From contig CM019708.1 of NCBI GenBank assembly GCA_009760885.1, positions 11,646,931 to 11,710,930 on the forward strand: a DNA stretch of 64,000 bases, written 5' to 3'. Shown one piece after another: positions 45,105 through 56,400 of the stretch (the first letter of the stretch is position 1; each line of letters starts with the position of its first letter). A model generated the notes under the pieces. The model was not told the DNA's origin. It saw only the letters and a program-made list of their open reading frames with translations, and did not search any database. Source of the DNA: Achatina immaculata (lineage: Eukaryota; Mollusca; Gastropoda; Stylommatophora; Achatinidae). Both the position numbers and the translations under genes were made by a program.

Positions 45105-46110
45105 GGTACATTTCTACTGACTCCACCCCACAGCTCTGATAACTACTATCATACACTTCTACTGACACCACTCCGCAGTTCAGACAACAACCACTACCAT
45201 ACATTTCTACTGACTCCACCCCACAGTTCAGACAATAACCACTACCATACATTTCTACTGACTCCACCCCACAGTTCAGACAACAACCACTACCATACAT
45301 TTCTACTGACTCCACCCCACAGGTCAGACAACAACCACTACCATATATTTCTACTGACTCCACCCCACAGGTCAGACAATAACCACTACCATACATTTCT
45401 ACTGACTCCACCCCACAGGTCAGACAACAACCACTACCATACATTTCTACTGACTCCACCCCACAGGTCAGACAACAACCACTACCATACATTTCTACTG
45501 ACTCCACCCCCACAGTTCAGACAACAACCACTACCATATATTTCTACTGACTCCACCCCACAGTTCAGACAACAACCACTATCATACACTTTTACTGACT
45601 CCACCCCACAGTTCAGACAACCACTATCATACACTTTTACTGACTCCACCCCACAGTTCAGACAACAACCACTATCATACACTTTTACTGACACCACCCC
45701 ACAGTTCAGACAACAATCACTATCATACACTTTTACTGACACCACCCCACAGTTCAGACAACAACCACTATCATACACTTTTACTGACTCCACCCCACAG
45801 TTCAGACAACCACTATCATACACTTTTACTGACTCCACCCCACAGTTCAGACAACAACCACTACCATATATTTCTACTGACTCCACCCCACAGTTCAGAC
45901 AACAACCACTATCATACACTTTTACTGACACCACCCCACAGTTCAGACAACAACCACTATCATACACTTTTACTGACACCACCCCACAGTTCAGACAACA
46001 ACCACTATCATACACTTTTACTGACACCACCCCACAGTTCAGACAACAACCACTATCATACACTTTTACTGACACCACCCCACAGTTCAGACAACAACCA
46101 CTATCATACA
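45105..46110. repeat. 48-bp minisatellite
   Basis: About 21 tandem units of TTCTACTGACTCCACCCCAC followed by AG-TCAGACAACAACCACTA-CATACA. Two units have lost three bases (45 bp). The unit is a multiple of three and stop-free in several frames. This produces long open frames on both strands: a 351-codon one on plus, and Cys-rich 150- and 219-codon ones on minus. The symmetric openness, the lack of flanking exons and the uniform units point to a minisatellite, not a gene. Two unit subtypes (CATACATTTCTAC and CATACACTTTTAC) cluster in the left and right halves. Confidence 0.93.
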
Positions 46111-46737
46111 ATCCTGAAATTATTCCTAATCGTTTGAGCAAATAACTAAGATAGTTTTAATTATAACCGAACCAACACAAGAGACTTTAAATATCATATT
46201 TTTTAAAAGAAAAAAATAGGTTTTAATTCATTCACTGTACAACTACACCACAAAATGACTGCTTCAACACAGTGCAGATATAACTTCTTATTTACAACAT
46301 CTAAAGCAAACTTAATAAAATAATAAAATCTAAATGTCAGTTTATCCAACATGTATATCGAGATCATTTATTGCAGCATTTTATAATTCTTAAGAAACTC
46401 TAAAACAATACATAATAGTTGTTTATCTCTCACTTTCATTCTTTTTTTTTTTTAACATGAGCAAAGGAAAGATTTTATGCAAAATTTGCATAAACAGGTC
46501 TAAATTAGCGACCAATTATTACCGAGACAGTTTTTTTTTTTAAGTGTCAATGTAGATATAATAAAAATAGCCTTGCCTATGACAAAATGATGATATGCAA
46601 TGGATTTCAGAATCTAGACACAAAAAGTCTAAACGACTTCTATTAACTGATATTCTTTTTTTTCAAGTATCGAGATTTATACATTCTAATAAACTGAAAT
46701 ATACCAAGAAACCCAACAGCAACATGGAAGAGTCATG
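46111..46737. other. Unassigned AT-rich DNA
   Basis: Only poly(T) runs were seen (46441, 46531). Confidence 0.35.
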
Positions 46738-48375
46738 CCAGTAAATTTCTATTAAAAATTATAATGGATAGACTTTGTAAGAAAATAGAAGCCAATATGG
46801 TCCAAGCTGGTTTCAGGCAAAGGAAGAGGATCAAGAGACCATATATTCAATATAAGATTAGTAATAGAGAAATGCAGAATTTAATGTGAATCTATATTTA
46901 TCTTTTATAGACTACTCAAAGGCATTTGATTGTGTATAACACCAGAAACTTTGGGAAATAATGGAAAAAAATGGGATTTCCAACACATTTGATGCAATTA
47001 ACATCACTGCTGTATCTAGATCAACAAGCAGCAGTAAGAATAAATGGTGAAACAACAACCTGGTTTGACATAAAACAAGGGTTCCGCCAGGGGTGCATAT
47101 TGTCGCCTTCCTTATTTAACTTGTATACTAAAAATATAGTGAGGAATGTTAGAGAAGATACAGACAAAGAATATTAACTGGAGGTTACAAAATACCAGAG
47201 ATCAGATATGCTGGCGACACAGTATTACTGTCCACAACACAAAAAGAAATGGAAAAACTAATTATGTCAGTCTATAAAAACAGCGAAGAGCAAAACCTTT
47301 ATCTTAATGCGAAGAAAACTAAATTGATGACAAATGACAAAACAAATAAGGCAGCTGATACATGTATCAATGAGGAAAAATTGGAGGAGGTGACATTTTG
47401 AACATCTTGGAGCAACCAGACATACCAATCACCTATAATCAGAAGAAAAGCATGATAAAAACCTACAGGAAGCCACAAACACCACCACATGATGACTATC
47501 ACATGCTAAACAGAAAGGAACAAGTCACCATCTTCCGTCTCCGAACAGGACACACCCGACTCCGAAGTCATATGTATACAAAGTTTAAGGTTGGTACTAC
47601 TAATCTATGTACATGTGCCCCAAACTGTGAAACATATCCTCCAGAACTGCATCAACTACGAGACACTGAGAAATAATTACTGGCCCAGTGAAACCACTAA
47701 AGAAGATAAGCTCTACGGTTCTATACATGAGTTACAAAAAACAGTGAAATTTATCCAAGAGACAGGACTGCAGATATAGACAGACAATGCGAACGAAGAA
47801 GAAGAAGAAGAACATCTTGGATCATTACTAACTAATAATGGAGATACAATGAGGTAAATTAAAAGGAGGATTTCTATTGCTCTTCAAAGAATAAAACAAC
47901 TAAAGAAGCTGTGGAGAGGAACAGACAGAACTACAAAAATAAGATTTTTAAGGGCAAGCATCTTTCCTATCACAACATATGCCTGTGAGACCTAAAAACA
48001 GCTAAGAAACACATAACTGCCTTTGAATGCAAATGCTACAGAAATATCATGGACACAGAAAAGATCAAATATATCCATACTACAAAAACCTAATACTAAA
48101 GAAGGCTGGCTAGTAAAGAGGATTAAACAAAGAAAACTTAAATATTTCGGACACATTAAACGTCATGATAATCTAGAGAAGCCATTGTTGGAAGGGTAAA
48201 TAATGGGAAAAAGAAAGAGAGGAAGACCAAGGCATAGAGGCTGCGAGACATTGTTGATAACCTGCAAATGGATGCATCAGCAACAGGCCATCTTGCTCAC
48301 AAGTGAGAGGCCTACAGGAGTGCTGTTAGGGAGGCAAAGTTCTGCAAGGGACATGCAAATGAATGAATGAATGGA
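46738..48375 (+). mobile_element. RTE-like LINE family C with nested insertion
   Basis: The plus strand reads VQAGFRQ, LSFIDYSKAFDCV, FPTHLMQLTSLLYLDQQ, RINGETTTWFDIKQGFRQG and ILSPSLFNLY. The catalytic block is degraded to YAGD. Then comes YLNAKKTKLMTNDKTNKA, the thumb region, FGHIKRHDNLE and GKRKRGRP, with a GAAT-repeat tail at 48357-48374. Stops and frame changes abound. A GAA-tailed fragment at 47411-47809 interrupts it. Confidence 0.85.
47411..47809 (+). mobile_element. Jockey-like LINE 3' fragment, GAA tail
   Basis: Bounded by AACATCTTGG at 47401-47410 and 47811-47820. It reads LNRKEQVTIFRLRTGHTRL then YTKFKVGTTNLCTCAP and, in a shifted frame, KLYGSIHELQKTVKFIQETG before a stop. This is the Cys-containing domain downstream of RNase H in jockey-type elements. 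It ends GAACGAAGAAGAAGAAGAAG, the same tail as 8854-10426. Confidence 0.85.
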
Positions 48376-49237
48376 CCCCAAGATGAGAAACACGTGTCTT
48401 AGTCTCCTGTGGTCTTGTTTTTGTATTGATGGAACTGCAGACTCCTATTCTCAGCAGCCAATGATGTGATGGCATTATAACACAAACCTCGTGTTGGATG
48501 TAGAGATGATTACTGCAGCTTGCCTTAAAGACCTGCAGTGAACCTAAGACAAAAATTTCTTGGCAGAGTCCACTGCCATGCTGTCAAGCCCTACTCCATC
48601 AGCCAGACATTATCTCCAGAATCATAACTTTGTTATCTGCCAAGAGAAACATCAAAATGCCTCAAAAAAGACCCTTAGAATACATTAAACTGTTTAAAAA
48701 TATTAATACATTAAACTGTTTCTAAAACCTTTAGAATATAACGTTAAACTACTTCATAAAACACTCTTAAAATATAACATTAAACTACTTCCTAAAACAC
48801 TCTTAAAATATAACTATATTATTTAATAATGAACCCTCAGAATACTTAAATTGTTTAACATGGCAAATATTCTAGAGGTGTCTCAGTGAAGACCTAACTA
48901 TAGAAAGATCACTGGCGAAAGTGGAGAGGAAACTATATAAACTTGAATGACTGGGTCAGGCCAGGTGCACATGGTGAAAGATTTTATGTGATCGTATGGA
49001 AGTAACAAAAAGGAAAGAATGCATCACAATGCCGTGACATGCATGCCTTCTCATCCCCGGCAGCAGCTCTATTAGAAACAGCTGCCTGCCAAACACTGAT
49101 GTAGTGCAGTGAGACATGGTCCATCAATCCAAACAGGATACAAGTGAGGGGTTCTCAGCCTTTTAGTGATTACAGACTGCTCATCATATCCCCTTTGCTG
49201 AACTGTCAAAATAATCATCACTGCCAGTTACAAGTGG
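48376..49237. other. Unassigned DNA with REP-A scrap
   Basis: A weak REP-A similarity at 48425-48620 (TTCTCAGCAGCCAATGATG). Short AAAACACTCTTAAAATATAAC duplications near 48760-48810. Confidence 0.4.
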
Positions 49238-49490
49238 TGGCCTGGCTGGCGGAGTGGTTAGGCACTCAGTCTACTAATCTAATAGTATCATATTCAAGTC
49301 CCAGCAATGAGAGTTTTCTGGTGCACACTAAAATAGCCCTGAGGTCCGCCCAGCCTCTAAAAATGAGTATCAAAGAAATCTGTGATACTGACCACACCAT
49401 ACTTTCATGTGCCGATGGTCTTGGAGATGTTGGCATAACGCCATATCCCCAATATACCTTAATGGCATGAAAACTGGCATTTTACTGTTA
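49238..49490 (+). mobile_element. tRNA-headed SINE (S1), complete-looking
   Basis: The head TGGCTGGCGGAGTGGTTAGG holds the A box and ATATTCAAGTCCCAGC the B box. The body ends CCAATATACCTTAATGGCATG. It matches the S1 copies at 5978 and 14915 but has no REP-A insertion, so it gives the ancestral S1 structure. Confidence 0.8.
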
Positions 49491-50469
49491 CCGGTTACTG
49501 CTATGAATTCCAAAAATGTGAACAGCGTGGTTTTACTTGGCATACGGATAGCCAGGAACAGAATAGATGAAAGAAAAACCTAATAAACAATTTTTCAGAG
49601 ATAAAAACCATTCAGGGGCTGGTTCTCATACTACCAGTGGGCATGGATACCCCTGCTTAAGAACCTCTAACACAAAACTTTCAAAGACAATGCTGAGACT
49701 GTATTCCCAGTGCTTCACGGAAGACAGTGAACAAATTTCAGGTATTCTGACATGAACTCTGCATAGACAGAGCAGGTTATGCTGGCCTGGACATGCCCAC
49801 TAAAAACAGAAGATTGTAAGTATCCTTAAAGTCACTCTTCACAAGTCATTATTATGTTATAAATAAACTAGAAACCAAAGTACTGAATCAAAGATGACAG
49901 GATGCCACAACTCTTAGCATCCTGACAGGTCAGTCCTGCTCCCAACATCTTAAGAAGACAGTCCTGCTAACAATCCAAGTGAAAATGTGTTCTGAATCGT
50001 CAACTTTGTGCCATCTACAAAGGAAAGGTTGGCTGCTATGGGATGAATCATCACTATGGAAATGATTAAAAGAAACATCTACACAGATGGAGCAGAATAT
50101 GGAACACTAGGCAAAGTGTTCAGGAAAGACTCAAAGCTACATTACTCTGTTTAGAAATGACTACGGGAAGTTACTACAAATGAACAAATATTTTTGAGAG
50201 GTATATAATGGAAACCACTATGCAATGATTAAAAGTTTACTCACAAAATCTCTGAGTGATGATGAAAAAAAAACTCTGCTAGATCCTTGTGTAACGACTT
50301 AAAGGCTGTCGATTGGTCGCTGTCCATCGGGACAAAGGAACTCTGGCCTTAAGTTGGACCTGCTTCTCCCTACCATTTCCCATAATTTTCTGAGCCCTAG
50401 CAAATGTTGACTGCATGTAACCGGGCATAGAGCCTGCTGTAAATAAACATTCAGTAGAATACAAATATC
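49491..50469. other. Unassigned DNA
   Basis: No gene or shared repeat was recognised. Confidence 0.35.
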
Positions 50470-50757
50470 CATACTACAAGAACTTAATACTGAAGAAGGC
50501 TGGCTAGTAAAGAGGATTAAACAATGAAAACTTAAATATTTTGGACACATTAAATGTCATGATAATCTAGAGAAGACCGTCTTGGAAGGTAACATAATGG
50601 GAAAAAGAAAGAGAGGAAGACCAAGGCAAAGATGGCTGCAAGACAGGGTAGATGATCTGCAAATGGATGCATCAGCAGCAGGCCATCTTGCCTACAGGAG
50701 TGCTGTTAGGGAGGCAAAGTTCTGCAAGGGACATGCAAATGAATGAATGAATGAGAA
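50470..50757 (+). mobile_element. RTE-like LINE family C 3' end
   Basis: Covers the final ~90 codons (KILNFGHIKCHDNLEK-like, then GKRKRGRPRQRWLQ) and GGGACATGCAAATGAATGAATG. It is similar to 48100-48375. Confidence 0.85.
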
Positions 50758-50945
50758 TACATGTCAAATCTTCATGCATCTTTTGATTCGGACCCAAATT
50801 ACATTAATTCGCTGAGTGGCCACCAGATGGCACTGTTACTCATCCAACACTCGCTTGCAAGTCAACCTATGATAAATGGACTATTATTTACGCTGCTTCT
50901 GTTTGATGGTAACTCAAATATTTTGTACTTAAAGTTTACACAGTC

Positions 50946-51420
50946 CACTTTGCTATGACTGCTGTATGACATCTCATATTCTAGTATGACTTTGCTATGA
51001 CATCTCATATTCTGGTATGAGTTTGCTATTACTGCTGTATGACATCTCATAATCTGGTATGACTTTGCTATGACTGCTGTATGACATCTCATATTCTGGT
51101 ATGACTTTGCTATGACTGCTGTAAGACATCTCATAATCTGGTATGACTTTGCTATGACTGCTGTATGACATCTCATAATCTGATATGACTTTGCTATGAC
51201 TGCTGTATGACATCTCATAATCTGGTATGACTTTGCTATGACTGCTGTATGACATCTCATTTTCTGTTATGAATTTGCTATGACTGCTGTATGACATCTC
51301 ATAATCTGGTATGGCTGCCATATGACATCTCATATTCTGGTATGAATTTGCTATGACTACTGTATGACATCTCATATTCTGGTATGACTGCTATATGACA
51401 TCTCATATTCTGGTATGACT
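50946..51420. repeat. 42-bp minisatellite
   Basis: About 11 units of TATGACTTTGCTATGACTGC then TGTATGACATCTCATA-TCTGG. Some units have lost an internal 12-24 bases. Open minus-strand frames (CHTAVIAKSYQIMR repeats) are artefacts of the 42-bp period. Confidence 0.93.
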
Positions 51421-51605
51421 TGTGAACACAGAGTGCTAGGAAATCAGTATTCGGCCTGTACTGTGTAGCTGTTGTAATACAAATCATGAACTTCTTACCC
51501 CTTTGAAAAAGTTTTCTCACAAATTTTCCAAAATACTGCATTTTGTTTGCATTAGATTTAAAACATTAGCTTCACTATATGGTACAGTGATGTCACACAA
51601 AAAAA

Positions 51606-51606
<1 letters not shown>

Positions 51607-51664
<58 letters not shown>
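51607..51664. repeat. (CT)n/(TA)n microsatellite
   Basis: A CT run followed by a TA run. Confidence 0.95.
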
Positions 51665-51667
<3 letters not shown>

Positions 51668-51744
51668 TGAACTGTTACACACCAACTATAACAACCAAGT
51701 CTTTGGCCAGAACTAAGTAATTCATTCATCCACTATATGCCAAT

Positions 51745-52000
51745 CAACAGATGTTTGCAATAATAATACTTCTTCATTTTCTACAATCTTTAATAATTCT
51801 AATCAGATCTACTGCTCTCCATTTTTCTGTGTTCATGGTCAATCAATTTAGATATTTTTCTTTCAGTTCCCACTTTTCCTGTAAGTTTTCCAGTGACTGC
51901 CAGGTTCACTAATTTGTCTTTTCATGACATGTCCAAAGAAATTTTTTTTTTTCTTCTTATGGTTCAAGAGTGACCTATTTGATCTCTGCAACCATCTTCA
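51745..52000 (-). mobile_element. Degenerate LINE RT C-terminal fragment
   Basis: The minus strand reads FFGHVMKRQISEPGS, the G-H block of RTE-like C-termini, amid stops. Confidence 0.4.
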
Positions 52001-53245
52001 ATCTCATGGTTTGGATGGAATTCACTGCTCAAATTAGCAAGTTACTGCTGTACTGTTGTGGGATTTTGCCATTATCTGATCTTGCTGGAACAGGTAATGG
52101 AACGTTATTAGCAGTATTTGCTGCGGTACACAAGGATATCTAACTGAAAAGGGTTATGGTGACTTGCTTGAAGGACAGGAACAGAGCTAAAAACAATTAG
52201 TTTACAGGCTTTACTACCACTACAAGCCAAACTTTGTCAGCCTGGCTTAGCCTGTAACTAGCTGCACCAACAGAGAAGTGGGACAGGGTCTTGATCATCT
52301 CTGGTTTGCAGGCTCTGATAAATACACTGTCACAATAGCACAGTCATTTTGCTCCTGCAGAATCTCAGTGCAAGTGAAAACTAGTTCTTGGCAGTTGAAG
52401 CAGGTTGTGAATGCTTGAAGAAAAGTCATCATATCAGATGGATGGCTTTCTTAACAACCTGGAACAGACTTAAGAAGAGGACAGACTCTTTACATCCTGG
52501 AAAAGACACAAGAAGAGGACAGAACTCTACGCTATACAGAACAAAGATTCTTACTTTGGACAAAGGGATTTTCTTCTTTATTCTGTATGAACTTTCAGAT
52601 GTCAACATAATAAATGATTGTTCTGAGATCCTGCCACTGAATGCACTTGAACAGAACCTAGGAGCTTTCTGGAACCTTCTTTAGGTGTTCCTGTAGTAAA
52701 TGCTCTGCTGTCATTTTCCCAGAACTACAAGGACACTAATCAGGTGCATTTAATGAGCCAGCATAGGATGAGGTGTGAAAAAAAATAAAAGAAAGAAAAC
52801 ATATAAATGAAAAAAAGCAGATGTTGATAAGATTTTTTTTATAAGACATTGATAAGTACGGTTAAAGTTCTATGTCCGCCCCCAAAAGGGCACTGGCTGC
52901 GTCAAGTCACATTCTGTAACTAGGCTGTGATAGCTGCATCTTTCTGACTGACGTATCCCAAGTTCAACAAGGTATATTTTTAGGACCAGGTTTGCCTTTC
53001 CCATTTCAACCTCTGCTCATTTAGCTAGACTAGTGTTTGCTGTCAGGGCATCACATGTAAGTAGAATAGGCCCTTAGCTTTGGGTCGCTGGAGTCACTGA
53101 CCACTATCATTCAGCTTAAGAGCTGTGCCTTTGCCCCCTGTTAAGTTCTGAATCCATGCTGTGAAGAAATTCTGTTCCAAGAAGGAATTTATAAAAGTGA
53201 AAATCTAATCCATCATCATGAAACAAAACACATGGTACAAAAATT
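52001..53245. other. 3' flank of the minus-strand gene; REP-A scrap
   Basis: 52160-52330 retains GAGAAGTGGGACAGGGTCTTG from REP-A. The rest is probably the 3' UTR and downstream region of the minus-strand gene. No strong poly(A) signal was fixed. Confidence 0.4.
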
Positions 53246-53453
53246 TCACAAACGAGTCTTACATTCACAAGATTTGGCCTGGTTTTGCTCTGAAGGCAGC
53301 TCTCTACCACTGATGCTCCTCTGCGTATAGCGGTTCTGCACATTATAAGGACCACTTGACACAGCTCTATTCTGTCTTGTGCTGGCAAAATTTGCACGGA
53401 CTTTGAGCTGAGATTTCTGCACTCCATAACCCATTTCAGATCCCAGAGAAGAA
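53246..53453 (-). CDS. Unknown gene, last coding exon
   Basis: The acceptor is TTTGTCCATATAG. The first base completes a Tyr codon (TA|T), then SSLGSEMGYGVQKSQLKVRA and on to SCECKTRL and a stop at 53246-53248. It is Ser/Gln/Arg-rich. If the previous donor is not used, the protein ends one codon earlier at a TAG spanning that donor. Confidence 0.75.
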
Positions 53454-56400
53454 CTATATGGACAAAGAAAAGAATCAAAAGCTATTTTGGAGGGCATCAA
53501 CTAAAATTAAAAGCATCAAATTTATTCAATTTATTAGGCCTATTTGGGACAGGGTATGATACATGGATCAGAAACATGAGAAAAAAGCTAGCAGCTTAAA
53601 CTTTCACTGCCTTTGCACTGCAATGAACATCAAGTAGTTGGACAAAGTAACCACTTTTGAGCTACTGCAGTGTGCTGAGCTGCCAAATATCATAACATTT
53701 GAAAGCAGAAGATTAAGACAGCTATGACATGTAGCAAGGGTAGATGACTGCTGTGTCCCCAAGCAAATTATATATAGCGAACTTCTGGAATGATGGACAC
53801 CACAAGATGTACTTCTTTCACCACCATAGACTTTCTGCATGGGATGACCTCAGTGAGTACTAAAAACAGATCAGAGACACTGTAAGCAATGAAACAAGTT
53901 GCTAGTCTACAGCACACTAATTTATCAGAGACACTGTAAGCAATGAAACAAGTTGCTAGTCTACAGCACACTAATTTATCAGAGACACTGTCAGCAATGA
54001 AACAAGTTGCTAGTCTACAGCACACTAATTTATCAGAGACACTGTCAGCAATGAAACAAGTTGCTAGTCTACAGCACACTAATTTACCAGAAACATAAGT
54101 AATACTAAGTAATGTACGAAACCACAAACAGCTCTCATATGGGAGAACACTGTTAAGATATCTTCCAACATAAATTTTTATTTAAACAAAAAAAAAAAAA
54201 AGAAAGTTAACTTCTATGTATTTTCTCTCATTAACAACCTCCTCCTCCTACTTCACTAGTTTTATTTCGACAGTCATCCACGGCAGATGGCAAGATATTC
54301 TAACGTGACAAAACAACGGGAAAACAACAAAGGACTCACTAGCTTGGCTTCAGGACTGGTGACCTTGAAACTGACTTGTTGGTACTGAGAACTCTCAATG
54401 GTTGTCTCCTTTCAGTTTCATCTGTGACATCGCTGGCAGATTCTAGGAAAAAAAAAAAAAACATTATACACACACATGCACCCACAGCAGATTCTAGGAA
54501 AAAAAAAAAACATTATACACACACATGCACCCACACACACAAAGTGAGCACAAAGACAAGTGCCCTTGTTTCTTGGAAGTAAACTAACTAAAGGATCAAT
54601 ATACTAAATCTGTGATGCTGTAAATTAAGTCATAGAAAACCCCAAAAAAAGGTGGAGGGGGGGTGTGTGTGTGTGTGCGTGGCATACATTCTGACAACTG
54701 TACCATCTATTTTAACTCAATGCCTCTGATGTTCCATACTTAAAAAGTAAAAGAATGTATGCAGATAAAGTAAATTCACTTACATAAGGGATGATTCTAT
54801 AAATGGATGAAATTACAGATTATTTTTTTTTCTTGCTTTTTCATAAAATCACATTATTACTCTTATGCTGCTACTTTTGTTTATCTCCATGTAGCTATAA
54901 CTAGAAGCCCCTGGCACAGAGTACTATGGTGACTCCCCTTATTTCCAGAAATGGACTCAAGAAAGTGATTCTAGTATAATGTAAATCACATCTATCATTA
55001 GTTGTAAGGGTTGTGACTGAAAACCCAATCAAGAGCCTGTCCCACTTCTGTGTGGTGTTCTAAGCAATAGGTTGATAACTCCATCAGCTCAGAGGTTCTG
55101 TGTACTACCATGGAGGTAGGGTAGGTAGGTAAAGGTAATCCTGTGATGCCTTGGAGGCACATAGGGATATGGTGTTACTGCCCATATTTTCCTTGACCTG
55201 TCAGCACACCAGAGGATGATATGGTCAGTATCACACCTGGCCGCCTTTCCTTCCCCAACTCCAGAAGAAGTTGAGTACCCATTTCTACAGCTGGCTGATT
55301 GAGGTGCCTCCGGCCAGATTCAAACCCCCCGACCTTTGCCATGAGAGAGGCAGTGCACTAACCACTTTGCCACTCAGACACCACCATGGAGGTGATCCCA
55401 GCTAAAAGGCCTGCTTCACAAGAACTCCTGAAAGTAAGGATAGCCACAGCTTCATAGTCCATCTGATATGATACCACACATTCTTCACCACAGTATCAGC
55501 TGCCAAGAATTACTTGACTATATGTCCATAGAGATCTTCCTCTTCTTCTTCGTACGCACACTGATGATGATGCGTGGTACCCTGATTTTTGCGATGCACC
55601 TTTTGGCCGGGTATCTCCGACTTCAGCACCTTTCCTGGCCATGAAGACAGTGGTGTAGGCTGGCCTGGCCAAAACTTTATTTTCCAGCCTCTGGTGGCTG
55701 TACTTAAGTCTATTCTCCATGTCAGATCCAACATGCAGCGCTGGCTGGCCAGACGGCCTTGAGACAGTTCCACAGAGACATTCCGACTTTGGGATGAGGA
55801 ATCTGATGAGTGCCTCAACGATATCCATTCCCTGCCACAGTCTGCTGGCTTTGTTTTGTTTATATCATTCTGATAGCCATTGTTGTAAAGACCCATAGGT
55901 TTGTCACATCCTGGATTCATTGGTTTCACACCAGATTTTCCTCATCTCCACCGGCGATCTCCATATCCCCATCCGTCCACCAACCTGACATTACATTTTA
56001 CAAAAATAACAATTACAATTAGTATTGATTGCTACAGGTTTCTGGGCTACAGAAGTAGGTCAGAGTTTTTAAGCAAGCAGATCTATGTTCCCTGTCTCAC
56101 AAACACTATGTTAAGATAAGTGTATTCTTAACACAGCTGTTCCCAGGGGCATAAAGATCCTAATACACTAAACTACCAACAACCAATGCTCTCATTTGGT
56201 CATAAGGTGCTAGACCAACTTGCTTCTCTTGTAGACTGTAGTTAAATCAACTGCATTTCCTGCCATGTATCACATGAAATAACTGTTAGATATTTTTCAG
56301 TGGATCTCACACTTTATTCGATTGTGCTCTCTTGTTTCCCAGGACACACAACTAGCACCCCAAAACTTTTTTTTGTCTTTGCTTAATTGATTCTAATGTT

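Noticed and set aside
45090..46145. Cys-rich or His/Tyr-rich repeat proteins (351, 219 and 150 codons)
   Set aside because: Both strands are open simply because the 48-bp unit has no stop; there are no exon borders or unique coding sequence.
52388..52684. 98-codon plus-strand ORF
   Set aside because: No family features, and it overlaps a region with REP-A remnants.
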